DNA from: CAYLPU01 sp964385635
GTDB lineage: Bacteria; Chloroflexota; Anaerolineae; B4-G1
NCBI GenBank assembly: GCA_964385635.1
Contig: CAYLPU010000013.1
Location: 1-64,000 of the forward strand
DNA: 64,000 bases
Direction: 5' to 3'
Below the pieces are notes generated by a model. The model worked only from the letters and a program-made list of their open reading frames with translations, had not been told where the DNA came from and searched no databases. A program made the translations under genes and the position numbers. Below, one piece after another: positions 1-7,821 of this stretch (position 1 is the first letter of the stretch; each line of letters opens with the position of its first letter).

Positions 1-53
1 GGTCTATCTGACAGTTAACTTTTAGCTTTCGGGAAGGTAGCCTGAGCAGTTAC
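1..53. repeat. left copy of a 53-bp inverted repeat
   Basis: Positions 1-53 are the reverse complement of 4020-4072 with one mismatch (position 31). The copy may extend past the left edge of the window. The two copies enclose about 4 kb with four genes. A 16-bp fragment of the same sequence (AGCTTTCGGGAAGGTA) recurs at 4119-4134. Confidence 0.9.
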
Positions 54-237
54 TAATTCTGTTAATCCTGCTCTGTATGGTGGGCTGCTGTGGGGAACCT
101 CCGCCGGCTGATTGTCCCTTGGGGGTAAGTTGCCAGCAACAGGAAATCGCGTACAATAGAACGACCAGCAACCCGCGTCCGGCAGAGGCAAAAATGGGTA
201 ACCCCACAGCGAGCAGCGTTGCTGAGTCGAGAATGAG

Positions 238-1161
238 ATGAGTGGTCGCAATAGCGTCATTGTTTCCCTTCTGCGCCGGCTCGATGAAAGGAGGGTCGTC
301 CTTCCCATCAGGGGCGGTCTGTCCGTTTCCTGGCTCGAGCTCCAGGTGCTCCTTTTTTTCATCGGCTGCCTGGCCTGCTCCTGCTGCTCTATCTCATCGT
401 ATCTCTGGGGCAGCATGAGTCCTCGCCAGGCCGGACCCGCGCCCACCCATACCTCCGGGCCAAGGCGGACGGTCACGCGTACCTCTGCCGCCGTTGGCAC
501 TGACGCTCACACGCCGACACCGACGCCCGTCAGTACCCCGCGCCCCACTGAGACGCCCTTGCCGGCCACCCCCATACAATCGCCCGCACCGACTCCAACT
601 ACACAGTCGCCCGTACCTACACCGACGGCGGTGCCATCACCGGCCTCGACTCCGACGGAACCACCAACTCCAACCCAGACACCACAGCCAGCGTCGGCGA
701 CGCCAACGTTGACTCCGTCACCGACGCCAACCCCGACTCCGACCGGCACTCTCCAGGCGACGTCAATCCCGACAGATACGCCAACTCCAACTGACACTCC
801 TTCGCCGACGCCAACCCCTTCCCTGTATATCGACCACGTGGAGAACCCCTCAGGGGATACTTTGGACGAATACGTTCTGATTAAGAACCAGGGGCCTGGC
901 AGTCAGGACATGTCCGGTTGGCTGCTCACCGATGGCGACGACCATGCCTATTTCTTCCCTACTGGCTTCGTCCTGCCTGCTGATGCCAGTGTCCGCGTGT
1001 GGACCAAGGCCGACGCGGGTGCAGAGGCCGACACGGATACGGAGTTCAACCTCTACTGGGGGCGCAGCGACCCGGTCTGGGGCAACCAGAGCGACACGGC
1101 CTCCCTGCGGGTGTGGGAGGATAACGATTGGAAGACCGTCCACTCCCTGGATTGGCCCTGA
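238..1161 (+). CDS. membrane-anchored Thr/Pro-rich protein with C-terminal lamin-tail domain
   Basis: A 307-residue protein. One hydrophobic segment (about residues 31-55) should be an N-terminal membrane anchor or uncleaved signal. Residues about 70-195 are a low-complexity linker of TPTP/SPTP repeats, typical of cell-surface spacers in Chloroflexota. Residues about 195-307 match a lamin-tail (LTD) beta-sandwich: start YIDHVENPSGD, then DEYVLIKNQGP, the W-L-L-T-D motif, and a final SLDWP. LTD modules outside eukaryotes usually occur in secreted or surface proteins and bind other molecules, so the domain probably faces outward. No strong Shine-Dalgarno site precedes ATG 238. An internal ATG at 415 would remove the anchor and is less likely. 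The ligand is unknown. Confidence 0.75.
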   Translation: MSGRNSVIVSLLRRLDERRVVLPIRGGLSVSWLELQVLLFFIGCLACSCCSISSYLWGSMSPRQAGPAPTHTSGPRRTVTRTSAAVGTDAHTPTPTPVSTPRPTETPLPATPIQSPAPTPTTQSPVPTPTAVPSPASTPTEPPTPTQTPQPASATPTLTPSPTPTPTPTGTLQATSIPTDTPTPTDTPSPTPTPSLYIDHVENPSGDTLDEYVLIKNQGPGSQDMSGWLLTDGDDHAYFFPTGFVLPADASVRVWTKADAGAEADTDTEFNLYWGRSDPVWGNQSDTASLRVWEDNDWKTVHSLDWP

Positions 1162-1195
1162 GTCGGCTGAAGGTGAGGAGCGCAGCCCCGAGTGC

Positions 1196-1251
1196 CCAGT
1201 ATCCAGCATCAAGTATCCAGTATCCAATATCCAGTACCCAGCATCGAGCAC
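1196..1251. repeat. degenerate 7-bp tandem repeat (CCAGTAT-type, 8 units)
   Basis: Eight consecutive heptamers (CCAGTAT, CCAGCAT, CAAGTAT, CCAGTAT, CCAATAT, CCAGTAC, CCAGCAT, CGAGCAC) sit 35 bp after the lamin-tail gene and directly before an AGGAGGT ribosome site. Confidence 0.85.
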
Positions 1252-1262
1252 AGGAGGTCACG

Positions 1263-1310
1263 ATGAAACGAACGGTATGGTCAATTGTTGCTGGTGCTGG
1301 CGGGTTACTT
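1263..1310 (+). pseudogene. possible 5' remnant of a secreted-protein gene
   Basis: An AGGAGGT site and ATG at 1263 open a frame reading MKRTVWSIVAGAGGLL, which looks like a signal-peptide start. The frame then runs antisense into the convergent small membrane protein gene, where its composition is no longer gene-like (formal stop at 1485-1487). A gene whose body was lost by rearrangement is the simplest reading. The 3' limit given is approximate. Confidence 0.35.
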
Positions 1311-1691
1311 GACCCCGCGCCCGCTCACCAACTGCCGGACACCGCGAAAGGTCAGATACAAGCCAAACAGTATCACCCCACAGCAGACGTAGTAGTTTCC
1401 ACCCTGCTCGGCGGCGTCACTGTAACTGGCAATGGTCAGTGCCAGAGAAATGGCTGTGATGATGAGGCCGACGATGAGGTAGATTAGACCGGACTTGCGA
1501 ACGGAGGAGGCCTGCTTCTGCGCGACCCCGCCGACCATATCTCTGGCAATGGCCTGTTCGTAACCGCGCTGGATCAGTTCCTGCACGATGGCCTCTCGGG
1601 ACACACCCTCTTTCACCCGCCCGGCGATGTAGTCTCGGGCTGCGTCATCCGGGTGGCGTCCTTCGATTGCTGGCCTGCGAGGCTCGTCCAT
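1305..1691 (-). CDS. small two-helix membrane protein, unknown function
   Basis: A 128-residue protein starting at ATG 1691, chosen because GGAGG lies 5 nt upstream on the minus strand and because a longer start would overlap the previous gene. Residues 1-65 are polar and helical (DAARDYIAGRVKEGVSREAI), resembling the short helical N-terminal regions of SHOCT-like proteins. Transmembrane segments lie at about 68-90 and 100-117, with a CC pair (103-104) in the second. It follows the zinc-ribbon/TPR membrane protein by 11 bp and is probably co-transcribed from the promoter at 2641-2669. I do not recognise a family with confidence. Confidence 0.65.
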   Translation of the reverse strand: MDEPRRPAIEGRHPDDAARDYIAGRVKEGVSREAIVQELIQRGYEQAIARDMVGGVAQKQASSVRKSGLIYLIVGLIITAISLALTIASYSDAAEQGGNYYVCCGVILFGLYLTFRGVRQLVSGRGVK

Positions 1692-1702
1692 TTCTACCTC
1701 CC

Positions 1703-2596
1703 TTAAGCGCGCCTCAGTTGTTTGAGCCACCGCTTTGCCTGTCGCACTCTGGCACGGTCGCTCGACGCCTTCACGTAGTTCTCCAGGTCGGTTTGGGCCT
1801 GCATGCTGTTGCCCAGTTGCATGTGCACCTGGCCGCGGAAGAACTGCGCCTCCAGGAAGTACGGATTCTCGAAGCCGGTCACCCCGACCACCCAGTCCAG
1901 GTCGGCGAGGGCGTAGTCGTACATCCTGGCCTGCAAGTACAATTGCCCGCGCTCGAAATAACCCTTGAGACTGTCCGGCGAGCGCGGCTCCTGCTCGTCA
2001 ATGCTCCGACTGACGACCGCGATGGCCTGATCCGGTGGGATGGGCAGTTGCTTGCCATGGCGCAGCACAAAGGATACGATCCGCTCCAGGTTGTGCTGCC
2101 GGAACCGTTCGAAGTAGGGCTGGCTGCGGAAGGCCAGGCGGATGCTCTCGCTGCGCTCATCAACGCGCTTGATGTGCACCGCCCGGTGGGCCGAGCGGAC
2201 AATCGCCAACACCGGCGCGGCGATGAGCAGGGTTGGTGCACCCAACATTATGCCTAGCGCGCCCACCACGTCGGCCGTCTCATCCTCGAGCTGGCCGGCA
2301 AGCGTGGGGAAGCCACATAGGAACAACAGACCCAGCAGCGCCGCAGCCCAGGTAGCCCACAGGAGAATGCGGTCTTGTCGGTGGCAATCCTCACAGTAGG
2401 GAATCTCGAAACGCAAGGAGCCACCTTTTTTTGCACCAGCGATGGCTGCTCCAATGAAGCCGAACCAGAGGAACCAATTCTGTGCCGATGGCCTCTGGCG
2501 CTGGATGCGCATCGTCTTTGCGGCCGGGGCAGTACAGCGAGCGCAGGTTTGGGGAAACTCTACGTCCCAGGGTACTTCAATCGTTGAGCGAGCCAT
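1703..2596 (-). CDS. membrane protein with split zinc ribbon and C-terminal TPR
   Basis: A 297-residue protein. CxxC pairs at C18-C21 and C68-C71 flank a hydrophobic stretch (about 41-56) and could form one split zinc ribbon. Further transmembrane segments lie at about 78-97 and 109-133. Residues about 205-297 form two tetratricopeptide-like helical pairs (FERGQLYLQARMYDYALADL and FFRGQVHMQLGNSMQAQTDL). Such proteins usually act as membrane-tethered scaffolds, but no partner is visible. AAGGAGGTG lies 5 nt before ATG 2596, and a good promoter lies 45 nt upstream. The function is unknown. Confidence 0.7.
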   Translation of the reverse strand: MARSTIEVPWDVEFPQTCARCTAPAAKTMRIQRQRPSAQNWFLWFGFIGAAIAGAKKGGSLRFEIPYCEDCHRQDRILLWATWAAALLGLLFLCGFPTLAGQLEDETADVVGALGIMLGAPTLLIAAPVLAIVRSAHRAVHIKRVDERSESIRLAFRSQPYFERFRQHNLERIVSFVLRHGKQLPIPPDQAIAVVSRSIDEQEPRSPDSLKGYFERGQLYLQARMYDYALADLDWVVGVTGFENPYFLEAQFFRGQVHMQLGNSMQAQTDLENYVKASSDRARVRQAKRWLKQLRRA

Positions 2597-2640
2597 TTGG
2601 ACACCTCCTTAACCTTAGGCTGTTCCGCTGTTACAAATAG

Positions 2641-2669
2641 AGTATAGCACAAATCCTCAGCAGAGACAA
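2641..2669 (-). promoter_or_regulatory. sigma-70 promoter for the TPR/membrane protein pair
   Basis: Minus strand: -35 TTGTCT (2669-2664), 17-bp spacer, -10 TATACT (2646-2641). The expected transcript start is about 40 nt before ATG 2596. Confidence 0.65.
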
Positions 2670-2683
2670 AAACGACGCCTCTT

Positions 2684-3991
2684 CTAGGCCGATTCGGCCA
2701 GCACTGCCTGGCGGAAGATCGCCAGCCCTTCATCCATTTGCTCGCGGGTGATGGTCAGCGGGGGGATGAGGCGGATCGTCTGGGTCCAGTGGCCGCAGGG
2801 GTAGAGCAACAGCCCGCCTTCGAGCGCACGTTCGAGGACGCGGCGGACGACCTTGGGGTTGGGCTCTTTGTCGGTGCCGGGCTTGATGAACTCGACGGCG
2901 ATCATCATTCCCACGCCTCGCGTGTCCCCGACGATGGGCGATTCCGCCTGCAACTCGCGCAGTGCCTCCAGCATAAGGCCGCCCTGCACGCGGGCGGCCT
3001 CCAGCAGGTTCTCCTCGCGGATCACGTCCAACGTCGCCAGGGCCGCAGCGCAGGAGATGGGGCTGCCACCGCAGGTGGTGCCGTGCGACGCTGCTCCCCA
3101 CCGGCCCATGATCTCCCGGCGTGCCGCCGTCGCGCCCAGCGGGAAGCCGTTGGCGATGCCCTTGGCCAAGCAGAGCACGTCCGGCTCCACGCCGAACGCC
3201 TGGGCCGCGAACCACTCGCCGGTGCGACCGAAGCCGGTCTGCACCTCGTCGAAGATGAGCAGGATATCGTACCGGTTGCATATCTCGCGCAGCGCGACCA
3301 GCCAACTGCGCGGCGGCACCACGTAGCCTCCCTCCCCCTGGATCGGCTCGACCAGCAAGGCGGCCACGTCCTCGGGCGCGATGACGTGCTCGAACAGTCG
3401 CTCGATGTCCTCCAGCGCTTCCCGCGCGCACGTCTCCTCGTCGGGGGCAGATGAGCGATAGGGGTAGGGAAAACGGGCGAAGTACACGTCGGGCAGGAAC
3501 GGCCCGTGCCCGGTACGATACTGCGCCTTGGAGGTGGTGACTGTCGTAGTCCCCAGCGTGCGCCCGTGGAACCCGCCTAGGAAGGCGATGATGCCGCGCC
3601 GTCCCGTCACGTAGCGGGCCAGTTTGAGCGCCCCTTCGACTGCCTCGGACCCGCTGTTGCCGAAGAAGAACATGTCAGCGTGGCCGGGCGTGATCCGCCC
3701 CAATTCCCATGCCAGCCGCAGCACTGGCTCGTGGGCGATCACCCCGACGGGTGCGTGGACCATTCGTTCCATCTCCTCGCGAGCAGCCGCCACGACGCGC
3801 GGGTGGTTGTGTCCCACGTTGCAAGCGCCGAAGCCAGCCAGGAAGTCGAGGTAGCGCCGCCCGTCGTGCCCGTACACGTAGACCCCCTCGGCCCGGTCCG
3901 CTGGCAGGTTGGGCCAATCCTGCGCCAGGCAAGGGGCCAGCAGGTCGTCCAGACGTGTGACCAGTTTTTCAAAAGATGGATGTTCTTTCAC
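2684..3991 (-). CDS. class III (ornithine/GABA-type) aminotransferase, PLP-dependent
   Basis: A fold-type I PLP aminotransferase of 435 residues counted from GTG 3991, the normal length for the family. That start is preferred because GGAGG lies 8 nt upstream; the in-frame TTG at 4006 sits on top of that site. Visible motifs include GNSGSEAVEGALKLA (cofactor phosphate region), GGFHGRTLG, the LLIFDEVQTGFGRTG signature with the pyridine-nitrogen Asp (about 248), and AKGIANGFPLGA with the Schiff-base Lys (about 277). It resembles acetylornithine/4-aminobutyrate aminotransferases. The exact amine donor cannot be told from sequence alone and no pathway neighbours help. Its upstream region carries the right copy of the 53-bp inverted repeat. 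Confidence 0.9.
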   Translation of the reverse strand: MKEHPSFEKLVTRLDDLLAPCLAQDWPNLPADRAEGVYVYGHDGRRYLDFLAGFGACNVGHNHPRVVAAAREEMERMVHAPVGVIAHEPVLRLAWELGRITPGHADMFFFGNSGSEAVEGALKLARYVTGRRGIIAFLGGFHGRTLGTTTVTTSKAQYRTGHGPFLPDVYFARFPYPYRSSAPDEETCAREALEDIERLFEHVIAPEDVAALLVEPIQGEGGYVVPPRSWLVALREICNRYDILLIFDEVQTGFGRTGEWFAAQAFGVEPDVLCLAKGIANGFPLGATAARREIMGRWGAASHGTTCGGSPISCAAALATLDVIREENLLEAARVQGGLMLEALRELQAESPIVGDTRGVGMMIAVEFIKPGTDKEPNPKVVRRVLERALEGGLLLYPCGHWTQTIRLIPPLTITREQMDEGLAIFRQAVLAESA

Positions 3992-4019
3992 GGTTTGGTC
4001 CTCCAATCAGTCTCCAGTC

Positions 4020-4072
4020 GTAACTGCTCAGGCTACCTTCCTGAAAGCTAAAAGTTAACTGTCAGATAGACC
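4020..4072. repeat. right copy of the 53-bp inverted repeat
   Basis: Reverse complement of 1-53 with one mismatch. It lies 29 nt upstream of the aminotransferase start and is followed at 4119-4134 by a short third fragment of the same sequence. Confidence 0.9.
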
Positions 4073-4228
4073 CAAATCTGTCACATGACCAGAATCTTGA
4101 CAAAACTCGGCCCGTTGGAGCTTTCGGGAAGGTAAATCTGAGTACCCCTGAGTAGTAACCTCCAGTCGAAGTAAAGATGGCTTTCACTACGATAGTGTAC
4201 CCAAAATGGGAAGTATGTCAACTGTGAC

Positions 4229-4257
4229 TTGACGGAGGAGTGTATAAGGTTTACAAT
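4229..4257 (+). promoter_or_regulatory. consensus sigma-70 promoter
   Basis: -35 TTGACG (4229-4234), 17-bp spacer, -10 TACAAT (4252-4257). It originally served an antitoxin gene and now must drive the antitoxin remnant plus the mscS-like gene. Confidence 0.8.
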
Positions 4258-4296
4258 GGTTGCAGACTCTTTGGATTCTTCTGGGAGGGCCTTGCT

Positions 4297-4374
4297 ATGG
4301 AGCGAAACATCGGCGCGACTGATCTGCGACAAAGCCTGACCGACGTCCTGCAGGCGGTGCTATGGACATTCTAG
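4297..4374 (+). pseudogene. truncated Phd/YefM-type antitoxin (first 25 codons)
   Basis: ATG 4297 with GGGAGG upstream encodes 25 residues beginning MERNIGATDLRQSLTDVLQ, the typical N-terminus of Phd/YefM antitoxins (compare the intact copies at 44291 and 45193). The frame then runs into TAG at 4372-4374, inside the mscS-like gene, so the rest of the antitoxin and any toxin are missing. The promoter and ribosome site remain intact, so the peptide may still be made and could couple translation to the mscS start at 4362. Confidence 0.65.
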
Positions 4375-5408
4375 AGCGAACTCTCTGGGGAAACACACTG
4401 GCGACCTGGCTTCTGGCCCTGGCGGTTGCAGTATTTGTCTTTCTGGTCTTGATCGTCTTGAAGCGCATTTTGTCCCGTGGGATGCTCGCCTGGGTCAAAA
4501 AGACCGAGACGGACATGGACGATCTCGTCGTTAACTTGTTCGGCCGCACCTGGTACCTGTTCCTGGTTGCGGTTTCGATAGCCGCCGGCTCCCTTGTCCT
4601 CACGCTACCCGCGGTCGAATCTGGCATCCACACCGTTCTGGTGACTCTGTTCTGGGTGCAGGTTGCGCTGTGGGGCAGCGGTGTGATTGATTACCTGGTT
4701 TCTCGGCCGGCGAAGGAGCAGGTCGAGGAGGATTGCGCTGCCGCCACGACGGTGAACATGTTGGGCTACGTCGGGAAGGGGATTCTCTGGACGGTGGCCG
4801 TGCTCCTGGCACTGGACAACATCCCCGGCGTCGAGGTGACCGCGCTGATCGCCAGCCTGGGGATCGGCGGCATTGCCGTCGCACTCGCTGTGCAGAACAT
4901 CCTGGGCGATTTGTTCGCATCCCTTTCCATTGTCTTGGACAAGCCCTTTGTCATCGGGGATTCCATCACCGTGGGTGAGTACGCGGGCACGGTGGAGCAC
5001 ATCGGCCTCAAGAGCACGCGCGTCCGTAGTCTCACCGGAGAACAACTCGTCTTCTCCAATTCCGACCTGCTGAGCAGCCGCATCCGCAACTATGGGCGCA
5101 TGGACGAGCGCCGTGCGCTGTTCACGCTTGGCGTGACCTGCCAGACACCCTACGAGAAACTGGTCGAGATCCCCGGGATTGTGCAGGAGATCATCGAGGC
5201 CCAGCCTCAGACGCGCTTCGGCCGGGCGCACTTCAAGGCGTATGGGGATTTTTCTCTGAACTTTGAGATCGTCTACTATATGGTGACGTCTGACTACAGT
5301 GTCTTCATAGATGCCCAGCAGGCGATCAACCTGGAGATTTTCAGGCGCTTTGCAGAGGAGGGGATCGAACTTGCCTATCCCACGCAGACCGTCTTCGTGA
5401 CGAAATAG
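4362..5408 (+). CDS. MscS-family mechanosensitive channel
   Basis: A small-conductance mechanosensitive channel of the cytoplasmic membrane, which releases solutes on osmotic downshift. Length is 348 residues. Hydrophobic segments at about 12-38, 63-85, 92-113 and 130-152 precede the pore helix GIGGIAVALAVQNILGDLFA, rich in Gly and Ala as in MscS TM3. The beta domain follows (KPFVIGDSITVGEYAGTVEHIG, then TRVRSLTGEQLVFSNSDLL), and then the C-terminal alpha/beta cap. ATG 4362 lies within the end of the truncated antitoxin frame, so expression probably depends on the promoter at 4229-4257. A hairpin terminator follows the stop. Confidence 0.9.
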   Translation: MDILERTLWGNTLATWLLALAVAVFVFLVLIVLKRILSRGMLAWVKKTETDMDDLVVNLFGRTWYLFLVAVSIAAGSLVLTLPAVESGIHTVLVTLFWVQVALWGSGVIDYLVSRPAKEQVEEDCAAATTVNMLGYVGKGILWTVAVLLALDNIPGVEVTALIASLGIGGIAVALAVQNILGDLFASLSIVLDKPFVIGDSITVGEYAGTVEHIGLKSTRVRSLTGEQLVFSNSDLLSSRIRNYGRMDERRALFTLGVTCQTPYEKLVEIPGIVQEIIEAQPQTRFGRAHFKAYGDFSLNFEIVYYMVTSDYSVFIDAQQAINLEIFRRFAEEGIELAYPTQTVFVTK

Positions 5409-5427
5409 CGCCGTCGCGATAGAAGAA

Positions 5428-5458
5428 AGTAGGGGCGAGTCTCAGACTCGCCCCTACT
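5428..5458. terminator. palindromic repeat acting as bidirectional terminator
   Basis: A perfect 14-bp stem (AGTAGGGGCGAGTC / GACTCGCCCCTACT, loop TCA) lies between two convergent genes and overlaps the stop codon of the minus-strand gene. The central 29 bp recur exactly at 31685-31713. Confidence 0.75.
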
Positions 5459-6236
5459 AATCAATGACCTCTTGTGGATCATGGAACTTGTAGGCTTCGC
5501 CGAAGAAGCCCCGCAGCGGTGCTGATGCAGGACATCTCTCCCGGCCGTCGAGCCACTGCTCGCCAAATTCGATGTCGATAGTGGATTCTCTGTCCGGGCA
5601 GTTCGGATCGTACAGATAGATCGTGCCGCGTGTCTCATCCGTCTCGTCATAACCGATCGCCAGAACCTGGTGGTTGTCGTAGACGTTCTTCGTGTCGCGC
5701 ACCAGCCCAATCGGAACCGGTTCACCGGCGTCCACGCACGCTTTCAGCGTTTTCCATTCCTCTTTCGACCAGGCCAGAAGCCGGGCAGTTCCTCCCCTGA
5801 AGGGCCAGGACTGGCGGAGATTGTTCAAGGCGATCAGCCAGGCCAGGAACCTGGCCCCATCGCTGACCAGGCTGTCCAACTGGCGCTTCCAGATGTAGCT
5901 ACGCAGGCGGGTCCCGGGAGCGGGTCGATCGTTGGGATGCTGCCCCCTGGGAACAGGGAGGCCGGCCTTGTAGAAGTCGAGCGCGGCAAAACACATCCCC
6001 CCACACAGGCCATATCCTGGGGCGAGGTGGCTTTCCATCTCTTCGCGCAGGGCGCGGATGCCGAGGGGGACGAGAAGCGCACCGGCTGGCCCGAACGTGG
6101 CTGCCCCAAGGATGGCACCCCAGGTGAGATAGGTGGCGACGCGGTCGTGCAATCGCTGCCGCTCCTCTTCGTCGAACTCCCAACTGTTCACGAATGCAAA
6201 ACCGTGTGTCTGAGGGTTAAACGCTGTCCGAGTCAT
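5457..6236 (-). CDS. papain-like (C39-type) cysteine-peptidase-fold protein
   Basis: A 259-residue protein from ATG 6236, chosen for the GGGAGGA site 5 nt upstream; the frame stays open to 6407 but that part looks non-coding. A hydrophobic stretch at about 33-62 could be a membrane segment. The rest resembles a papain-like fold. The segment YGLCGGMCFAALDFY holds the candidate nucleophile C78 (alternatively C82). The segment YDNHQVLAIGYD holds H189, and YLYDPNCPD supplies D210/N212 as the third residue. This Cys-His-Asp/Asn order fits the fold, but activity is unproven. It follows the DUF6125-like gene by 52 bp and is probably in the same transcript. Confidence 0.65.
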   Translation of the reverse strand: MTRTAFNPQTHGFAFVNSWEFDEEERQRLHDRVATYLTWGAILGAATFGPAGALLVPLGIRALREEMESHLAPGYGLCGGMCFAALDFYKAGLPVPRGQHPNDRPAPGTRLRSYIWKRQLDSLVSDGARFLAWLIALNNLRQSWPFRGGTARLLAWSKEEWKTLKACVDAGEPVPIGLVRDTKNVYDNHQVLAIGYDETDETRGTIYLYDPNCPDRESTIDIEFGEQWLDGRERCPASAPLRGFFGEAYKFHDPQEVID

Positions 6237-6288
6237 GGCTTCCTCCCTTATCCCATGTGGGCATCCATCGCACCTGTCTGCTCCCCGC

Positions 6289-6813
6289 TCAAGATCCCCA
6301 TAGTGTGAACTCCCAGGCGCACCAGTACTCCTCCGGGTGGGGGTCGGGCGGGCAGGCGATGCAGCGGGTGCGGAAACGGGGGTCGATCGTGCGGGCGAAA
6401 TTGCCATACTCCACCAGACCTACCGGCTTGCAGGGGAAGTCCGGCAGCCCCTTGCGCTTGCGCGCGGTCTGCACGCGGCACTCGTTCATACGGAAGATAA
6501 TGGTGCGCTCGTCCACGTCAAGTGTCTCCTGCACGTTTAGGTAAGCGTAGAGACGGTACTCCAGCGCCTGCTTCAGCGCGGGGATGCCGCTGCCGGTCTC
6601 AATCCCCAGACGGCGCATGATGCGTCTGGCCTCAATGACGGTGAACCGTTCCCATGCCCGCCGGTCTACTTCGATGGCGGTTTCTATGCCGAACTTCTCT
6701 TCGGCCGCCAGAAACCACAATCCGTCGTGAGCCAGCCAGTTTTTGGCCGCATCCTCCAAAAAGCCTATCAATTCCTCCTTTGAGTACTGCAGGAGTCGCT
6801 CTCGGTGGTCCAA
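6289..6813 (-). CDS. DUF6125-like cytosolic protein
   Basis: From TTG 6813 (AGGAGGAA 6 nt upstream) the product is 174 residues; an ATG at 6852 is possible but has no ribosome site. The N-terminal segment KEELIGFLEDAAKNWLAHDG followed by LWFLAAEEKFGIETAIEVDR matches what I recall of DUF6125 proteins. C-terminal cysteines (NECRVQTAR, LPDFPCKPV, RCIACPPDP) are spaced like a metal- or cofactor-binding cluster and recall L-2-amino-thiazoline-4-carboxylate hydrolase-like proteins. No signal peptide is seen. The biochemical role is unknown. It is paired with the papain-like gene downstream. Confidence 0.6.
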   Translation of the reverse strand: MDHRERLLQYSKEELIGFLEDAAKNWLAHDGLWFLAAEEKFGIETAIEVDRRAWERFTVIEARRIMRRLGIETGSGIPALKQALEYRLYAYLNVQETLDVDERTIIFRMNECRVQTARKRKGLPDFPCKPVGLVEYGNFARTIDPRFRTRCIACPPDPHPEEYWCAWEFTLWGS

Positions 6814-6835
6814 ACCCTTCCTCCTCGTATCCTTG

Positions 6836-7069
6836 CTAGCACAAAAAAACAACCGCCAACCACTCGCCGTTGAATTCTACCCCATCCCGCCCGGCCACGC
6901 AAATGGAGCAGTCCGCCAGGTCTGGCCGCCATCGGCGGTATGTGAGAGGGTCAACTGTCCACCGCCTCAATGTGCCAGTCGCCAATGGAGGATTGAACAG
7001 TGGCTCGGCAATACGGGTGGCCGGCGCAGCACCCAGAATCAAGGCCAATGCTAACAACAGGGTGAGCAC
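6836..7069 (-). CDS. possible small secreted protein (low confidence)
   Basis: In the 390-bp gap between the phosphatase and the DUF6125-like gene, the minus strand encodes a hydrophobic run VLTLLLALALILGAAPA with a plausible signal-peptidase site. About 55 polar residues with two Cys (DCSICVAGRDG) follow. No ATG and no convincing ribosome site were found; GTG 7069 is the best start. It may be a decayed gene. Nothing else is recognisable in this gap. Confidence 0.3.
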   Translation of the reverse strand: MLTLLLALALILGAAPATRIAEPLFNPPLATGTLRRWTVDPLTYRRWRPDLADCSICVAGRDGVEFNGEWLAVVFLC

Positions 7070-7200
7070 ACGAAAAGAGCGCCAGTCACGATTTGAGAGA
7101 CCCGACAACTGGCGTTCGTGGTGCTGGCCCACTTGCAAGCCTGGGAGGTGGTGACGTTCCGCCGGCGAGTGTGTCGCGCACGTTTTCGGAACGGCTCTTA

Positions 7201-7821
7201 TCAGGAGAGGTTCTGCAGGTGGCAGGTGTCGTTCAGCAGACTGATGATGAAGGTGCCATCCTCCTTGACGTCGAAGACGTTCACCGCGCAAGTCCCCTGC
7301 CGCAGCCGCCAGAAATGCTCGTTACCCAGCCCCAGCACGGCGCAGAGCAGCACGCGGTTGACGACGGTGTGGGAGACTAATGCAACCGCCTGTCCCGCGT
7401 GGCGGGCGACCACCTCGTCCAGACCACCCAGTACCCGCTTCCGCACGTCGTCGAGTCCCTCCCCGCCGGGGAAGTGCACCGTGTGGGGCACCTCCAGCCA
7501 GGCCTGGTAGAGCGCAGGGTAGCGCTGCTTCACCTCGTCGACCGAGATCCCCTGCAACTCGCCGAAATCAATGTCCATCAGCCCCTCCAGCGGGTGGGTG
7601 CCCAGCCCTTGGGCGCGGGCGATGGGTTCGGCGGTCTGCCTAGCGCGGCGCATCGGGCTGGCGTAGGTCGCGACGACCGGCCAGCGGGCGGCCAGGTAGC
7701 GCCCGGTCGCCTGCGCCTGCTGCAGTCCAAACTCGTCCAACTCCACGTCGGCCCGGCCCCGGAAGCGTGCCTCCCGATTCCAGACCGTCTGACCGTGGCG
7801 AACCAGTACGATACGTGTCAT
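7201..7821 (-). CDS. histidine phosphatase family protein (phosphoglycerate mutase-like)
   Basis: A 206-residue cytosolic phosphatase of the branch-1 histidine phosphatase superfamily. The catalytic RHGQT motif is at residues 8-12 (H9), with SPMRRARQTA at 55-64, E88 in DFGELQG, and the second catalytic His (H151) in LVSHTVVNR. This set indicates a phosphohydrolase such as CobC/GpmB-type enzymes; the substrate is not determined. Its ATG overlaps the stop of the nucleoside hydrolase gene (ATGA, 7818-7821), so the two are translationally coupled. This suggests a joint role in nucleotide or nucleoside salvage, for instance dephosphorylating a nucleotide or sugar phosphate. Confidence 0.88.
   Translation of the reverse strand: MTRIVLVRHGQTVWNREARFRGRADVELDEFGLQQAQATGRYLAARWPVVATYASPMRRARQTAEPIARAQGLGTHPLEGLMDIDFGELQGISVDEVKQRYPALYQAWLEVPHTVHFPGGEGLDDVRKRVLGGLDEVVARHAGQAVALVSHTVVNRVLLCAVLGLGNEHFWRLRQGTCAVNVFDVKEDGTFIISLLNDTCHLQNLS

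Noticed and set aside
78..242. 54-codon plus-strand ORF (MVGCCGEPPPADC...)
   Set aside because: No ribosome site and no family resemblance; it overlaps the start of the lamin-tail gene.
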